A stretch of DNA of 64,000 nt, taken from contig CANMSI010000005.1 in the NCBI GenBank assembly GCA_947500575.1, positions 62,001 through 126,000 of the forward strand, read 5' to 3'. Origin of the DNA: an uncultured Flavobacteriaceae bacterium (GTDB lineage: Bacteria; Bacteroidota; Bacteroidia; Flavobacteriales; Flavobacteriaceae). The translations under genes and the position numbers were made by a program. The stretch's first letter is position 1. Each line of letters opens with the position of its first letter. Positions 42,672 through 52,188 of this stretch are shown piece by piece. The notes beneath the pieces were generated by a model. That model worked only from the letters and a program-made list of their open reading frames with translations, had not been told where the DNA came from and ran no database searches.

Positions 42672-43709
42672 CTACCTATTTAAGCAATATAAAATACCTC
42701 CCAACAAATGCTGTTGAAAATTGGGCTCATCATAGGAAGCTTCTGTATGTCCTCCTGCCGTATAAAATGAGCGCCCTCCATCAAACTCCTGGAACCAGGC
42801 AATGGGATGATCGTTCCCATTAGATCCTCCCGTGTATGTACTCTCGTCTAAATTTAGCAAGACCGTAATATTAGGATTGATATTTCTAAAATTATACCAT
42901 TCATCTGTACGAGTCCAAGTAGTATTTAAATGTGAGGTGGCAGGATGATCCGTACTAAGCACATCCATTGTTGCTTCTTGGATAGCCGGGTGATCCATAA
43001 AATAGGCCCCAGCCAATTCTCCATACCATGCCCAATCAAATTCTGTATCTGTGGCCGAATGAACCCCCATATAACTTCCACCGTTTTGAATATAGTTTTC
43101 AAAAGCAGTTTGCTGTTCCTCATTTAAAACATCTCCTGTGGTGTTTAAAAAGACAACTAGTCCGTAGCTTTGTAAATTAGTTAAGGTAAAATTATCGGCA
43201 TCTTCGGTCTGGGTTACTTCAAAATTATTAGTTGCTCCCAAATTGGTTAAGGTAGTAACTCCGTTTTGAATAGAACCATGACGAAAGCCTGTGGTTTTGG
43301 TAAAAACCAATACCTGGTCTGTTTGCATAGAAGGGTCCAAAGTTGTCCCATTTACCGAGCTACTTGTAGCCGATCTATTGCCGGCAGCATCTACAGCAGC
43401 TACCGCAAAACTATAAGCGGTACTAGGCTCCAAACTCATAGCAGTGTATGAGGTACCGGAAACGGTGGTAAGTTCATTTCCATCTCTAAAGACAATGTAG
43501 CCTGTTACTCCAACATTATCTGTGGATGCATCCCAAGCTATATCTATAGCGCTTTGAGTAGCATTGGATGTACTAAGGTTCAATGGAACGGAGGGAGCCT
43601 GAGTATCTGCGTCTGGAACCATAGGCGAATCGTCCCCGCTAGATCCTCCGCAAGAACTAAAAAAAATTAGGGCTACTACTAGTATTGGAATAATATCGTT
43701 TTTTTTCAT
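42672..43709 (-). CDS. Lipoprotein with Fn3 and ThuA domains
   Basis: 345 residues from the ATG at 43709 (MKKNDIIPILVVALIFFSSC). The lipobox cysteine is residue 20, so this is a lipoprotein; an upstream in-frame start at 43775 has no signal peptide. An Fn3 domain (about 40-125; TDNVGVTGYIVFRDGNEL) is followed by a ThuA domain (about 130-345; FTKTTGFRHGSIQ, YMGVHSATDTEFDWAWYG, GHTEASYDEPNFQ). The ThuA part is clearly a paralogue of the protein at 41266-42003, by eye about 60% identical. The cupin gene is downstream of it. Confidence 0.87.
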   Translation of the reverse strand: MKKNDIIPILVVALIFFSSCGGSSGDDSPMVPDADTQAPSVPLNLSTSNATQSAIDIAWDASTDNVGVTGYIVFRDGNELTTVSGTSYTAMSLEPSTAYSFAVAAVDAAGNRSATSSSVNGTTLDPSMQTDQVLVFTKTTGFRHGSIQNGVTTLTNLGATNNFEVTQTEDADNFTLTNLQSYGLVVFLNTTGDVLNEEQQTAFENYIQNGGSYMGVHSATDTEFDWAWYGELAGAYFMDHPAIQEATMDVLSTDHPATSHLNTTWTRTDEWYNFRNINPNITVLLNLDESTYTGGSNGNDHPIAWFQEFDGGRSFYTAGGHTEASYDEPNFQQHLLGGILYCLNR

Positions 43710-43812
43710 AACAAATAGCTGTTTCTTTCTCAGCGTTAAAGATCGAATATCTGCTACACATCTCATCAAAAACACCGCTCATAGTACATTCCTGTCGATA
43801 AACAGCACAATA

Positions 43813-44703
43813 TTAGCTGGTAGAAAGCGACATTAGGTATTTTTTAGGAGTGGTATTGTATTTCTTTTTAAAGGCAGTGATAAAATGACTTGCGGTACTG
43901 TAGCCCACTTTTAGTCCTACTTCGTTCACATTGTATTGGCCAGTTTCTAACATTTTTCTGGCGTACTCCATCTTATAATCAAAAAGAAAACTATACACAG
44001 AATCTCCATAAATTTGTTTGAAACCCTCCTTCAATTTTTTTAGTGGTAGTCCAATTTCTTCGGAAAGCAAAGCCAGCGTTGGAGGTTCTGCCATACGAGC
44101 TATAATAATCTCCTTGGCTTGTCTAATGCGCTTCACATTATCTTCGTCTACCAAATAAGGACACTGTTCAATGTCCGTATCCTCGGTCTTATTAAAATAA
44201 AGTGATAAAAGCTCATATACCTTCCCTTTGATGTAAAGCTCTTTAATTGATGGATGCAAATTATAATTCATCATCTGACTAAGAATTACAGCAATGGCCG
44301 GACTTACGCCTTCCTGAGAATAGTACTTTTTTTCTTTGCTTTCAATACTTAAAAATGGAATATAGTTAGCCTCCTTTGAAAACAAGGAATGAAATTTACG
44401 AAGGGTCATTACCACCGATACCATCCAAGAATTAGGGTGTAATTCTACATTTAAAGGAAGGTCTATTTGAGTATTGTAAAGTAAGAGTGAATTCTCTTCT
44501 GAAACATCCAGTGCATACCTTCCTTCATTAAAAATAAATTTGGCACTCCCTTTTAAACAGAAATGAAACTGAATAAACGAGCTATCAATTTCTCTACTCA
44601 CTTTTTGTACTTGAACTCCGTCGTTTTGAATTTTCAGTACATAAAAACCTTGTTCAATAAGCACTTCTTTGAACGAACCTTCAGCGATGTTTTTTTCCTT
44701 CAT
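43813..44703 (-). CDS. AraC-family transcriptional regulator
   Basis: 296-residue DNA-binding regulator. The N-terminal about 185 residues form a sensor domain; the C-terminal about 100 are the double helix-turn-helix of AraC/XylS, with PTLALLSEEIGLPLKKLKEG and the conserved VGLKVGYSTASHFITAFKKK near the end. It is divergent from hemA, and a candidate operator is in the shared intergenic region, so it may control heme synthesis. The divergent AraC-hemA arrangement is, as far as I recall, common in flavobacteria. A TAAATTTG -7 box lies at 44774-44781. Confidence 0.92.
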   Translation of the reverse strand: MKEKNIAEGSFKEVLIEQGFYVLKIQNDGVQVQKVSREIDSSFIQFHFCLKGSAKFIFNEGRYALDVSEENSLLLYNTQIDLPLNVELHPNSWMVSVVMTLRKFHSLFSKEANYIPFLSIESKEKKYYSQEGVSPAIAVILSQMMNYNLHPSIKELYIKGKVYELLSLYFNKTEDTDIEQCPYLVDEDNVKRIRQAKEIIIARMAEPPTLALLSEEIGLPLKKLKEGFKQIYGDSVYSFLFDYKMEYARKMLETGQYNVNEVGLKVGYSTASHFITAFKKKYNTTPKKYLMSLSTS

Positions 44704-44773
44704 TTGAAATCATTTTTTCGAAATTTATTTAGAATAATTCTAAACAAATTGAATATTAAACCCCATGAATAAG

Positions 44774-44781
44774 CAAATTTA
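44774..44781 (-). promoter_or_regulatory. -7 promoter box TAAATTTG for the AraC gene
   Basis: CAAATTTA on the plus strand reads TAAATTTG on the minus strand, an exact TAnnTTTG match. It gives a leader of about 65 nt to the start codon at 44703. Confidence 0.45.
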
Positions 44782-44829
44782 ATGAATTTAGCGCAAGAAG
44801 TGCTCTAAAAATCATCTCTAAACCTATAA

Positions 44830-44852
44830 CGGTATTAAAAGTACCGCTAGCG
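44830..44852. promoter_or_regulatory. Inverted repeats, candidate operator upstream of hemA
   Basis: CGGTA-TTAAAAG-TACCG (44830-44846) overlaps the palindrome CGCTAGCG (44845-44852). The block ends one base before the -33 TTG (44853-44855) of the hemA promoter, a position where a bound regulator could act. Binding by the divergent AraC protein is inference. Confidence 0.4.
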
Positions 44853-44884
44853 TTGTTTTTAATAAAAATGAAAAACTATTTTTG
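44853..44884 (+). promoter_or_regulatory. hemA promoter: TTG, 21 bp, TATTTTTG
   Basis: -33 TTG at 44853-44855 and exact -7 box TATTTTTG at 44877-44884, with 21 bp between. Transcription would start near 44890, 17 bases before the hemA ATG. This is the best-formed promoter in the window. Confidence 0.65.
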
Positions 44885-44906
44885 AGCCTTAATTGCAATA
44901 TCCTAT

Positions 44907-46163
44907 ATGCAGCAATACCACATATCTAAACACAATTCGTTCTATACCATTGGATTGAGTTACAAAAAAGCGGACGCCGAGGTTAGGGGGAAGTTTAGTT
45001 TAGACGATGCTTCCAAAGACGCTTTATTAGTACAAGCGGCAGCTGAAGGTATTGACGGTCTGCTAGTAAGTTCTACCTGCAACCGAACAGAGCTTCAAGG
45101 TTTTGCTCAACATCCTTTTCAACTTATTAAGTTATTATGCGATAATACGCATGGAACCGTAGAAGAATTTCAGGAGGTGGCCTATGTATACAAAAATAAA
45201 GACGCTATAGGACACTTATTTAGAGTAGGCACAGGTTTGGATAGTCAGATCTTGGGCGACTTTGAAATTATTAGCCAGATAAAACAGAGTTTTTATCGGT
45301 CTAAAAAACATAATTTGGCCAATCCTTTTATAGAACGTTTGTGTAATTCTGTTATTAGAGCGAGCAAACGAATAAAGAACGAAACCGAATTGTCTTCTGG
45401 TGCTACTTCGGTAGCCTTTGCTTCTGTACAATATATCCTTAAAAACGTCCCCGATGTTCCTACTAAAAACATTCTGCTTTTTGGTACGGGAAAAATTGGA
45501 AGGAATACCTGCGAAAATTTAATTAAGCATACCAAAAATTCTCATATCACGCTCATTAATAGAACCAAAGGGAAGGCAGAAAAAATTGCTGGTAAATTTA
45601 ATCTTATTGTAAAAGACTACGGAGAGTTACAGAGTGAAATTAGAAGGGCCGATATTCTTATTGTAGCTACAGGGGCGCAATCCCCAACAATAAGTAAAGA
45701 CCTCATTCATACAAAAAAACCGTTGCTCATTCTAGATTTATCCATTCCTAAAAATGTGGCAGATGATGTTGCTGAACTAGAGCATGTAACAGCTATCCAT
45801 TTGGATCATCTTTCCCAAATAACTGATGAAACCTTAGAAAGAAGAAGACAATTTATTCCTCATGCCGAGCGTATTATTGAAGAAATTCATGAAGACTTTA
45901 CACAATGGCTAGAAACCAGAAAATTTGCTCCAGTAATAAAAGCTTTAAAAAAGAAATTAAAATCGATTAAAGAGGAAGAATTGGATTTTCAGAGTAAAAA
46001 ACAATCCAATTTCGATCCCGAACACGCTGACGTTATTTCAGATCGGATTATTCAAAAGATTACCAAGCAATTTGCCAATCATTTAAAAGATTCTGAAGTA
46101 GATGCAGATACTAGTTTGCAGCTTATCAAAAAAGTATTTCAATTAGAAGTAGACTCCAAATGA
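44907..46163 (+). CDS. hemA: Glutamyl-tRNA reductase
   Basis: First step of C5-pathway tetrapyrrole synthesis: NADPH-dependent reduction of glutamyl-tRNA to glutamate-1-semialdehyde. 418 residues. Catalytic Cys58 is in LLVSSTCNRTEL; the family signature GTGLDSQILGDFEIISQIKQ follows (usual form LVLGEPQI is altered to ILGDFEI). An NADPH-binding domain (NILLFGTGKIGRNTCENL) and a C-terminal dimerisation helix are present. It begins a gene run and overlaps hemC by four bases (ATGA). The presence of HemA shows that the C5 route is used rather than the glycine-dependent ALA synthase. Confidence 0.97.
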   Translation: MQQYHISKHNSFYTIGLSYKKADAEVRGKFSLDDASKDALLVQAAAEGIDGLLVSSTCNRTELQGFAQHPFQLIKLLCDNTHGTVEEFQEVAYVYKNKDAIGHLFRVGTGLDSQILGDFEIISQIKQSFYRSKKHNLANPFIERLCNSVIRASKRIKNETELSSGATSVAFASVQYILKNVPDVPTKNILLFGTGKIGRNTCENLIKHTKNSHITLINRTKGKAEKIAGKFNLIVKDYGELQSEIRRADILIVATGAQSPTISKDLIHTKKPLLILDLSIPKNVADDVAELEHVTAIHLDHLSQITDETLERRRQFIPHAERIIEEIHEDFTQWLETRKFAPVIKALKKKLKSIKEEELDFQSKKQSNFDPEHADVISDRIIQKITKQFANHLKDSEVDADTSLQLIKKVFQLEVDSK

Positions 46164-47071
46164 GTACAATCATCCGCATTGGCACCCGCGATAGTGAATT
46201 AGCATTATGGCAAGCAAATACCGTTAAAGACCAATTGGAAAAGATAGGGTATACTACACAGCTTATAGCCGTTAAATCAGAAGGGGATTTGCGGTTAGAC
46301 CAACCCTTATATGAGCTTGGAATTACAGGAATCTTTACAAAAACTTTAGATGTGGCATTGCTAAACGGATCTATTGACATTGCTGTGCATTCCTTTAAAG
46401 ATGTTCCTACTTTACTCCCCAAAGGAATTGTTCAATCCGCAGTTTTAAAGCGCGCCAATCCCGGAGATCTTTTAGTTCATAAAGGAATTGACTTTTTAAA
46501 CAACAAGGGGATTATTGCTACCGGAAGTTTACGAAGAAAAGCACAATGGTTGCATCGGTATCCAGAACATGATGTTGTTGATTTGAGAGGAAATGTAAAT
46601 ACGCGTTTGCAAAAACTAAAGGATAGCCATTGGAACGGTGCCATATTCGCAACTGCTGGATTGGAACGCATTCATTTACGACCAGATGATGCATTATATT
46701 TAGATTGGATGATTCCTGCACCTGCGCAAGGAGCTATGATGATTGCAACAAAGGAAGATAATTCCTTTGCCATAGAAGCCACAGGTCAGTTAAATCATCC
46801 CGAAACAGAAATTTGCACTCAGATAGAACGCGATTTTCTACAAACGCTAGAGGGAGGTTGTACGGCTCCTATTGGAGCAATTGCCACTATAAAACAAGAA
46901 GTGCTTTCTTTTGAGGGAGCTTTATTTGCCCTTAATGGAAGTGAAAAAGTGGCAATTACAGAAGATACTAACATAAAAGATGTAAAAGGGTTTGGAGCTG
47001 CTTGTGCGAACATCGTTTTAGAAAAGGGCGGACGTACGCTAATGCAGGCAATAAGGAAAGAGATGAATTAA
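46160..47071 (+). CDS. hemC: Porphobilinogen deaminase (hydroxymethylbilane synthase)
   Basis: Joins four porphobilinogen molecules into hydroxymethylbilane using a covalent dipyrromethane cofactor. 303 residues. The cofactor-bearing Cys234 is in LEGGCTAPIGA; the arginine-rich substrate motif is GSLRRKAQW (residues 122-130); the N-terminus IIRIGTRDSELALWQA matches the family. Start overlaps hemA by four bases. HemD follows 26 bases after the stop. Order hemA-hemC-hemD-hemE is a common bacterial operon. Confidence 0.97.
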   Translation: MSTIIRIGTRDSELALWQANTVKDQLEKIGYTTQLIAVKSEGDLRLDQPLYELGITGIFTKTLDVALLNGSIDIAVHSFKDVPTLLPKGIVQSAVLKRANPGDLLVHKGIDFLNNKGIIATGSLRRKAQWLHRYPEHDVVDLRGNVNTRLQKLKDSHWNGAIFATAGLERIHLRPDDALYLDWMIPAPAQGAMMIATKEDNSFAIEATGQLNHPETEICTQIERDFLQTLEGGCTAPIGAIATIKQEVLSFEGALFALNGSEKVAITEDTNIKDVKGFGAACANIVLEKGGRTLMQAIRKEMN

Positions 47072-47097
47072 TCCATCTGCTTATAAGTCAAGAATCA

Positions 47098-47748
47098 ATG
47101 AAAACACTACTCTCTACTAAAATACTAAGCTTAGCACAAAAAGAATTGCTGCTTAATTCTGGTATAGGGGTGGTAGAATACAATGCCATTTCCATTGAAT
47201 TCATAGATTTTAACGTCAAATCAGTCATTGAGAATGCCATTTTCACAAGTCAGAATGCTGTAAGAGCTATCAAAAGAGCAGATGTGCAAATTAAACAAGC
47301 ATTTTGTGTGGGTGAAAAAACAAAAAGGCTTTTGGAAGAAAATGGTCAAAAAGTAGCCATAATGACCAAAAATGCATCAAAATTGGCAGAAATGATCTCA
47401 AAAGAGTACAAAAAAGAGACTTTTTTGTTTTTTTCAGGAAATAAAAGAAGAGAAGAATTGCCTTTGTTTTTAAAGGAAAATAACATCCCATTAGAAGAAG
47501 TACAGGTATACCAAACCACTTTACAACCAAGAAAAATAGTACGTAGTTTTAATGGTGTTTTGTTTTTTAGTCCCAGTGCCGTGGATAGTTATGTAGCTCA
47601 CAATAGTTTGCATCCTGCTCCTGCTTTTTGTATAGGAGAAACTACTGCCAAAACTGCCAAAAAAAACACCGACACCGTGATTATAGCCAATAAACCCACG
47701 ATTGAAAATACCATAATTCAGGCAATCAAATATTTAAGAACGATTTAG
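47098..47748 (+). CDS. hemD: Uroporphyrinogen-III synthase
   Basis: Cyclises hydroxymethylbilane with ring D inversion to form uroporphyrinogen III. 216 residues from the ATG at 47098 ([14 protein letters not shown]); an earlier in-frame start at 47002 overlaps hemC in another frame and is unlikely. HemD is poorly conserved; support comes from the two-domain pattern ([44 protein letters not shown]) and location between hemC and hemE. Confidence 0.9.
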   Translation: MKTLLSTKILSLAQKELLLNSGIGVVEYNAISIEFIDFNVKSVIENAIFTSQNAVRAIKRADVQIKQAFCVGEKTKRLLEENGQKVAIMTKNASKLAEMISKEYKKETFLFFSGNKRREELPLFLKENNIPLEEVQVYQTTLQPRKIVRSFNGVLFFSPSAVDSYVAHNSLHPAPAFCIGETTAKTAKKNTDTVIIANKPTIENTIIQAIKYLRTI

Positions 47749-47759
47749 TCCCTTTACAA

Positions 47760-48785
47760 ATGAGCATAAAAAACGATTTATTTTTAAGAGCCCTCAACGG
47801 CGAAACGGTAGACCGCCCACCCGTATGGATGATGCGACAAGCAGGTAGGTATTTACCAGAGTTTATGGAAATAAAACATAAATACGATTTTTTTACACGG
47901 TGCCAAACGCCAGAACTGGCTTCTGAAATTACTGTACAACCCATTCGTAGGTACGGAATGGACGCTGCCATATTGTTTAGCGATATTCTGGTGGTTCCAC
48001 AAGCCATGAATATTGAAGTGCAAATGAAGCCCAATTTTGGTCCTTATTTGCCTAGTCCTATACGTTCGCAAAAAGACTTAGACCAAGTGATAGTTCCAGA
48101 TGTCTATGAGACTTTAGGTTATGTTTTCGACGCAATTAAAATGACCAAAGAGAAATTAAATGATGAAATTCCTCTTATCGGTTTTGCCGGATCACCATGG
48201 ACCTTACTATGTTATTGCGTTCAAGGAGAAGGAAGTAAGACCTTTGATAAGGCCAAAGAATTCTGTTTTACACAACCAGTAGCTGCACATGAATTGCTGC
48301 AGCGAATAACAGATACGACTATTGCTTATCTGAAGGCAAAAGTGAAAGCAGGCGTGAATGCAGTACAGGTATTTGATTCCTGGGGTGGAATGCTTTCACC
48401 AGAAGATTATAAGACCTTTTCTTGGCAATATATACAGCAGATAGTAGAAGCATTGAAAGAAGAAGCTCCCGTTATAGTTTTTGGTAAAGGATGCTGGTTT
48501 GCGCTAAACGATATGGCCAAATCAGGAGCTGCAGCCTTGGGTGTAGATTGGACCTGTTCTGCCCGCAATGCCAGGTATCTCTCTGGAGGTAATATAACAC
48601 TTCAAGGAAACTTTGATCCCTCTCGTTTGCTATCGCCCCCTGCAGAAATAAAGAAAATGGTTACTCAAATGATCAATGCTTTTGGAAAAGATAGATACAT
48701 TGCGAACCTAGGTCATGGTATTTTACCCAATATCCCTCTAGAGAATGCTAAGGCTTTTGTAGACGCTGTTAAGGAATTCAAATAA
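47760..48785 (+). CDS. hemE: Uroporphyrinogen decarboxylase
   Basis: Removes the four acetate carboxyls of uroporphyrinogen III to give coproporphyrinogen III. 341 residues. Family signature [16 protein letters not shown], with conserved Arg26 and Arg30, and the active-site Asp in [15 protein letters not shown]. Motif [13 protein letters not shown] is also present. It lies 11 bases after hemD, with a GNAT gene 10 bases downstream. Confidence 0.97.
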   Translation: MSIKNDLFLRALNGETVDRPPVWMMRQAGRYLPEFMEIKHKYDFFTRCQTPELASEITVQPIRRYGMDAAILFSDILVVPQAMNIEVQMKPNFGPYLPSPIRSQKDLDQVIVPDVYETLGYVFDAIKMTKEKLNDEIPLIGFAGSPWTLLCYCVQGEGSKTFDKAKEFCFTQPVAAHELLQRITDTTIAYLKAKVKAGVNAVQVFDSWGGMLSPEDYKTFSWQYIQQIVEALKEEAPVIVFGKGCWFALNDMAKSGAAALGVDWTCSARNARYLSGGNITLQGNFDPSRLLSPPAEIKKMVTQMINAFGKDRYIANLGHGILPNIPLENAKAFVDAVKEFK

Positions 48786-48795
48786 GCATATAAAT

Positions 48796-49332
48796 ATGAT
48801 TGCAACAGAAGAGCTAAGAATAGAACCATTTAAGTTAGAAGATGCTGCTAGCTTAAGCTCTTTAATGGTACGGAATAAAAAAAGGTTTCAGTCTTTTTTT
48901 CCTGGCACTCTTGCCCAGAACCTAAGTAAGAAAGCTTCTGAAGCCTATATTGCAACGAAGGAAGAAGAAATAAATACAAAGTTTGAATACACCTATGGAA
49001 TAAAAGATAAAGAAACCGATGCATTAGCGGGACTTATAATTCTAAAGAGAATTGATTGGTATAAAAAACAAGGAGAATTAGCCTATTGCATTGACAGTTT
49101 ATATGAAGGACGGGGTTGGATAACTCTGGTTGTACAAGAAATTTCTACCTATTGCTTTGCTGTTTTAAAACTACAGACACTGCAAATTATAGTACATGAA
49201 ACGAATATAGGTAGCCAACGAGTAGCAGAAAAATGTGGCTATTCCTGGATACGTACCCTTGAAAACGAATTTACTCCTCCCAACGGAATTCCAATGGATA
49301 TGGAATTATACGAATTGAATTCCACTATTTAA
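48796..49332 (+). CDS. GNAT-family N-acetyltransferase (RimJ/RimL-like)
   Basis: 178-residue acetyltransferase. The acetyl-CoA-binding region is YEGRGWITLVVQE (about 108-120), followed by the family's LQIIVHETNIGSQRVAEKCGYSW. The fold and size match the RimJ/RimL group, which acetylates N-terminal amino groups, but other small amines are possible. It sits inside the heme gene run between hemE and hemF (gaps 10 and 12 bases) and is probably co-transcribed. No link to heme chemistry is known to me. Confidence 0.88.
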   Translation: MIATEELRIEPFKLEDAASLSSLMVRNKKRFQSFFPGTLAQNLSKKASEAYIATKEEEINTKFEYTYGIKDKETDALAGLIILKRIDWYKKQGELAYCIDSLYEGRGWITLVVQEISTYCFAVLKLQTLQIIVHETNIGSQRVAEKCGYSWIRTLENEFTPPNGIPMDMELYELNSTI

Positions 49333-49344
49333 GTATTGTAAAAA

Positions 49345-50247
49345 ATGAAAGAGAAATTCTATGCCTACATACAGCAACTCCAAGATGAGATTTGCACGCA
49401 AATAGAAGCTGTAGATGGAACGGCACACTTTAAAGAAGATCTATGGAAACGTTCTGAAGGTGGTGGTGGCCGATCTAGAATAATTGAAAACGGAGGTGTT
49501 TTTGAAAAAGGTGGCGTCAATATTTCAGCAGTACATGGAGCCTTGCCTAAAAGCATGCAAAACTATTTTGGTGTGGAAGATGCCGATTTTTTTGCCTGTG
49601 GGCTTAGTCTAGTCTTGCATCCCAAAAATCCTATGGTACCCACGGTACATGCCAATTGGCGCTATTTTGAAATGTATAACAAAAAAGGAGAAATTGTAGA
49701 TCAATGGTTTGGAGGAGGACAAGATCTAACGCCCTATTATCTTTTTGAGGAAGATGCCATTCATTTTCATTCCGTATGTAAGCAGGCTTGTGACGCCCAC
49801 AATGTTTCGTTCTACTCAACATATAAAGAGCGATGCGATACTTATTTTTGGAACGCCCATAGAGACGAAGCCAGAGGAATAGGAGGTTTGTTTTTTGATT
49901 ACTGCAAAGCAACCGAAAAAATTAGCATGCAAGATTGGTATAATTTTGTAACCGAGGTGGGGGATCACTTTTTAGAAGCCTATCTCCCCATTGTACATAG
50001 GAGAAAAGAACTTTCCTATTCGGATGCACAACGCAATTGGCAAGAAATTAGAAGGGGGCGTTATGTAGAATTTAACTTAGTACATGATAAGGGAACACTG
50101 TTTGGTTTAAAAACCAATGGCCGTATTGAAAGTATCTTGATGAGTCTTCCGCCACATGTGCAATGGCGCTATGATCATCAACCAAATGAAGGCAGTGAGG
50201 AAGCAAAATTAGTGGCGGTATTAAAAGAGCCTAAAAATTGGGTGTAG
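49345..50247 (+). CDS. hemF: Oxygen-dependent coproporphyrinogen III oxidase
   Basis: Converts coproporphyrinogen III to protoporphyrinogen IX with molecular oxygen. 300 residues; the sequence contains the conserved blocks GGGGRSRIIENGGVFEKGGV, HPKNPMVPTVHANWRYFE and WFGGGQDLTPYYLFEEDA, and the C-terminal LPPHVQWRYDH. Use of HemF implies aerobic heme synthesis; an anaerobic HemN is not in this window. Twelve bases after the GNAT gene. Confidence 0.97.
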   Translation: MKEKFYAYIQQLQDEICTQIEAVDGTAHFKEDLWKRSEGGGGRSRIIENGGVFEKGGVNISAVHGALPKSMQNYFGVEDADFFACGLSLVLHPKNPMVPTVHANWRYFEMYNKKGEIVDQWFGGGQDLTPYYLFEEDAIHFHSVCKQACDAHNVSFYSTYKERCDTYFWNAHRDEARGIGGLFFDYCKATEKISMQDWYNFVTEVGDHFLEAYLPIVHRRKELSYSDAQRNWQEIRRGRYVEFNLVHDKGTLFGLKTNGRIESILMSLPPHVQWRYDHQPNEGSEEAKLVAVLKEPKNWV

Positions 50248-50367
50248 TTGAATAAGTCCTTTGAAAGGAACAGCATGCTTTTTAATTCGTGTTTCTACTT
50301 AATTAAGTATTAATTTAGAACTGCTTTTGAATGGATTATAATGAAGTAAATTAAATTCGTTGAGCCT

Positions 50368-51156
50368 ATGAAACAGAAAATATACCAAATAGATGCATTT
50401 GCAGATTCCGTATTTACTGGAAACCCGGCTGCGGTATGTATTCTTGATGCTTGGATTGATGGGAAAACCATGCAACAAATTGCCATGGAGAATAACTTAG
50501 CAGAAACGGCTTTTGCAGTAAAAAAGGAGGATTATTATGAAATTCGATGGTTTACCCCAGAAACGGAAGTTGATTTATGCGGGCACGCCACACTGGCAAC
50601 TGCCTATGTCTTGTATACCTATTACGGACATACATCATCCAATTTAAAATTCTATTCGGAACGGAGTGGTGAATTGCTGATACAAAAGTTAGAAAATGGC
50701 AGTATTCAAATGAACTTTCCAACAGATCCTCTTGAACCTATTGTAGAGGCTTCTCAAATTGAAGATGCTGTTGGAGCCAAGGCCAAGGCAATTTTTAGAG
50801 GCAAAACAGATTATCTTCTTATTTACAATTCACAAGAAGAAATAGAAACTATAACCCCAAATTTTCATCTTATAGATCAGCTAGATTGCCGAGGAGTTAT
50901 TATTAGCGCTCCAGGAAATAATGTTGATTTTGTTTCTCGTTTTTTTGCACCTCAATGTGGAATCCCGGAAGATCCGGTTACAGGTTCAGCACATACTAGT
51001 TTAACGCCCTATTGGGCAAAAGTCCTTGAAAAAAATACCCTTACAGCAAAACAGTTGTCTCCCAGAGGTGGCACTCTTCATTGTGAATACTTGGGCGAAA
51101 GAGTTTCCATATCTGGAAAAGCAGTCCCCTATTTGGAAGGAGAAATCACTTTTTAA
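50368..51156 (+). CDS. PhzF-family isomerase-like protein
   Basis: 262-residue PhzF/YHI9 family protein with a diaminopimelate-epimerase-like fold. Catalytic Glu46 lies in NNLAETAFAV; the DLCGHATLATAY and EDPVTGSAHTSLTPYWA motifs are present. Only one member has a known reaction (phenazine isomerase); no phenazine genes are seen here, so the substrate is unknown. It lies between hemF (120-base gap) and hemB (27-base gap) on the same strand. Confidence 0.92.
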   Translation: MKQKIYQIDAFADSVFTGNPAAVCILDAWIDGKTMQQIAMENNLAETAFAVKKEDYYEIRWFTPETEVDLCGHATLATAYVLYTYYGHTSSNLKFYSERSGELLIQKLENGSIQMNFPTDPLEPIVEASQIEDAVGAKAKAIFRGKTDYLLIYNSQEEIETITPNFHLIDQLDCRGVIISAPGNNVDFVSRFFAPQCGIPEDPVTGSAHTSLTPYWAKVLEKNTLTAKQLSPRGGTLHCEYLGERVSISGKAVPYLEGEITF

Positions 51157-51174
51157 TGATCAAATCACTAATAA

Positions 51175-52158
<984 letters not shown>

Positions 52159-52188
52159 CTTCTTGAAATTGTAATAAAATAAGCCTTT

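Noticed and set aside
43710-43775. Upstream start for the Fn3-ThuA lipoprotein
   Set aside because: It would place the lipobox signal 22 residues in; the ATG at 43709 gives a normal lipoprotein signal.
47002-47097. Upstream start for hemD
   Set aside because: The extra 32 residues are the hemC 3' end in another frame; the ATG at 47098 matches the family's N-terminus.
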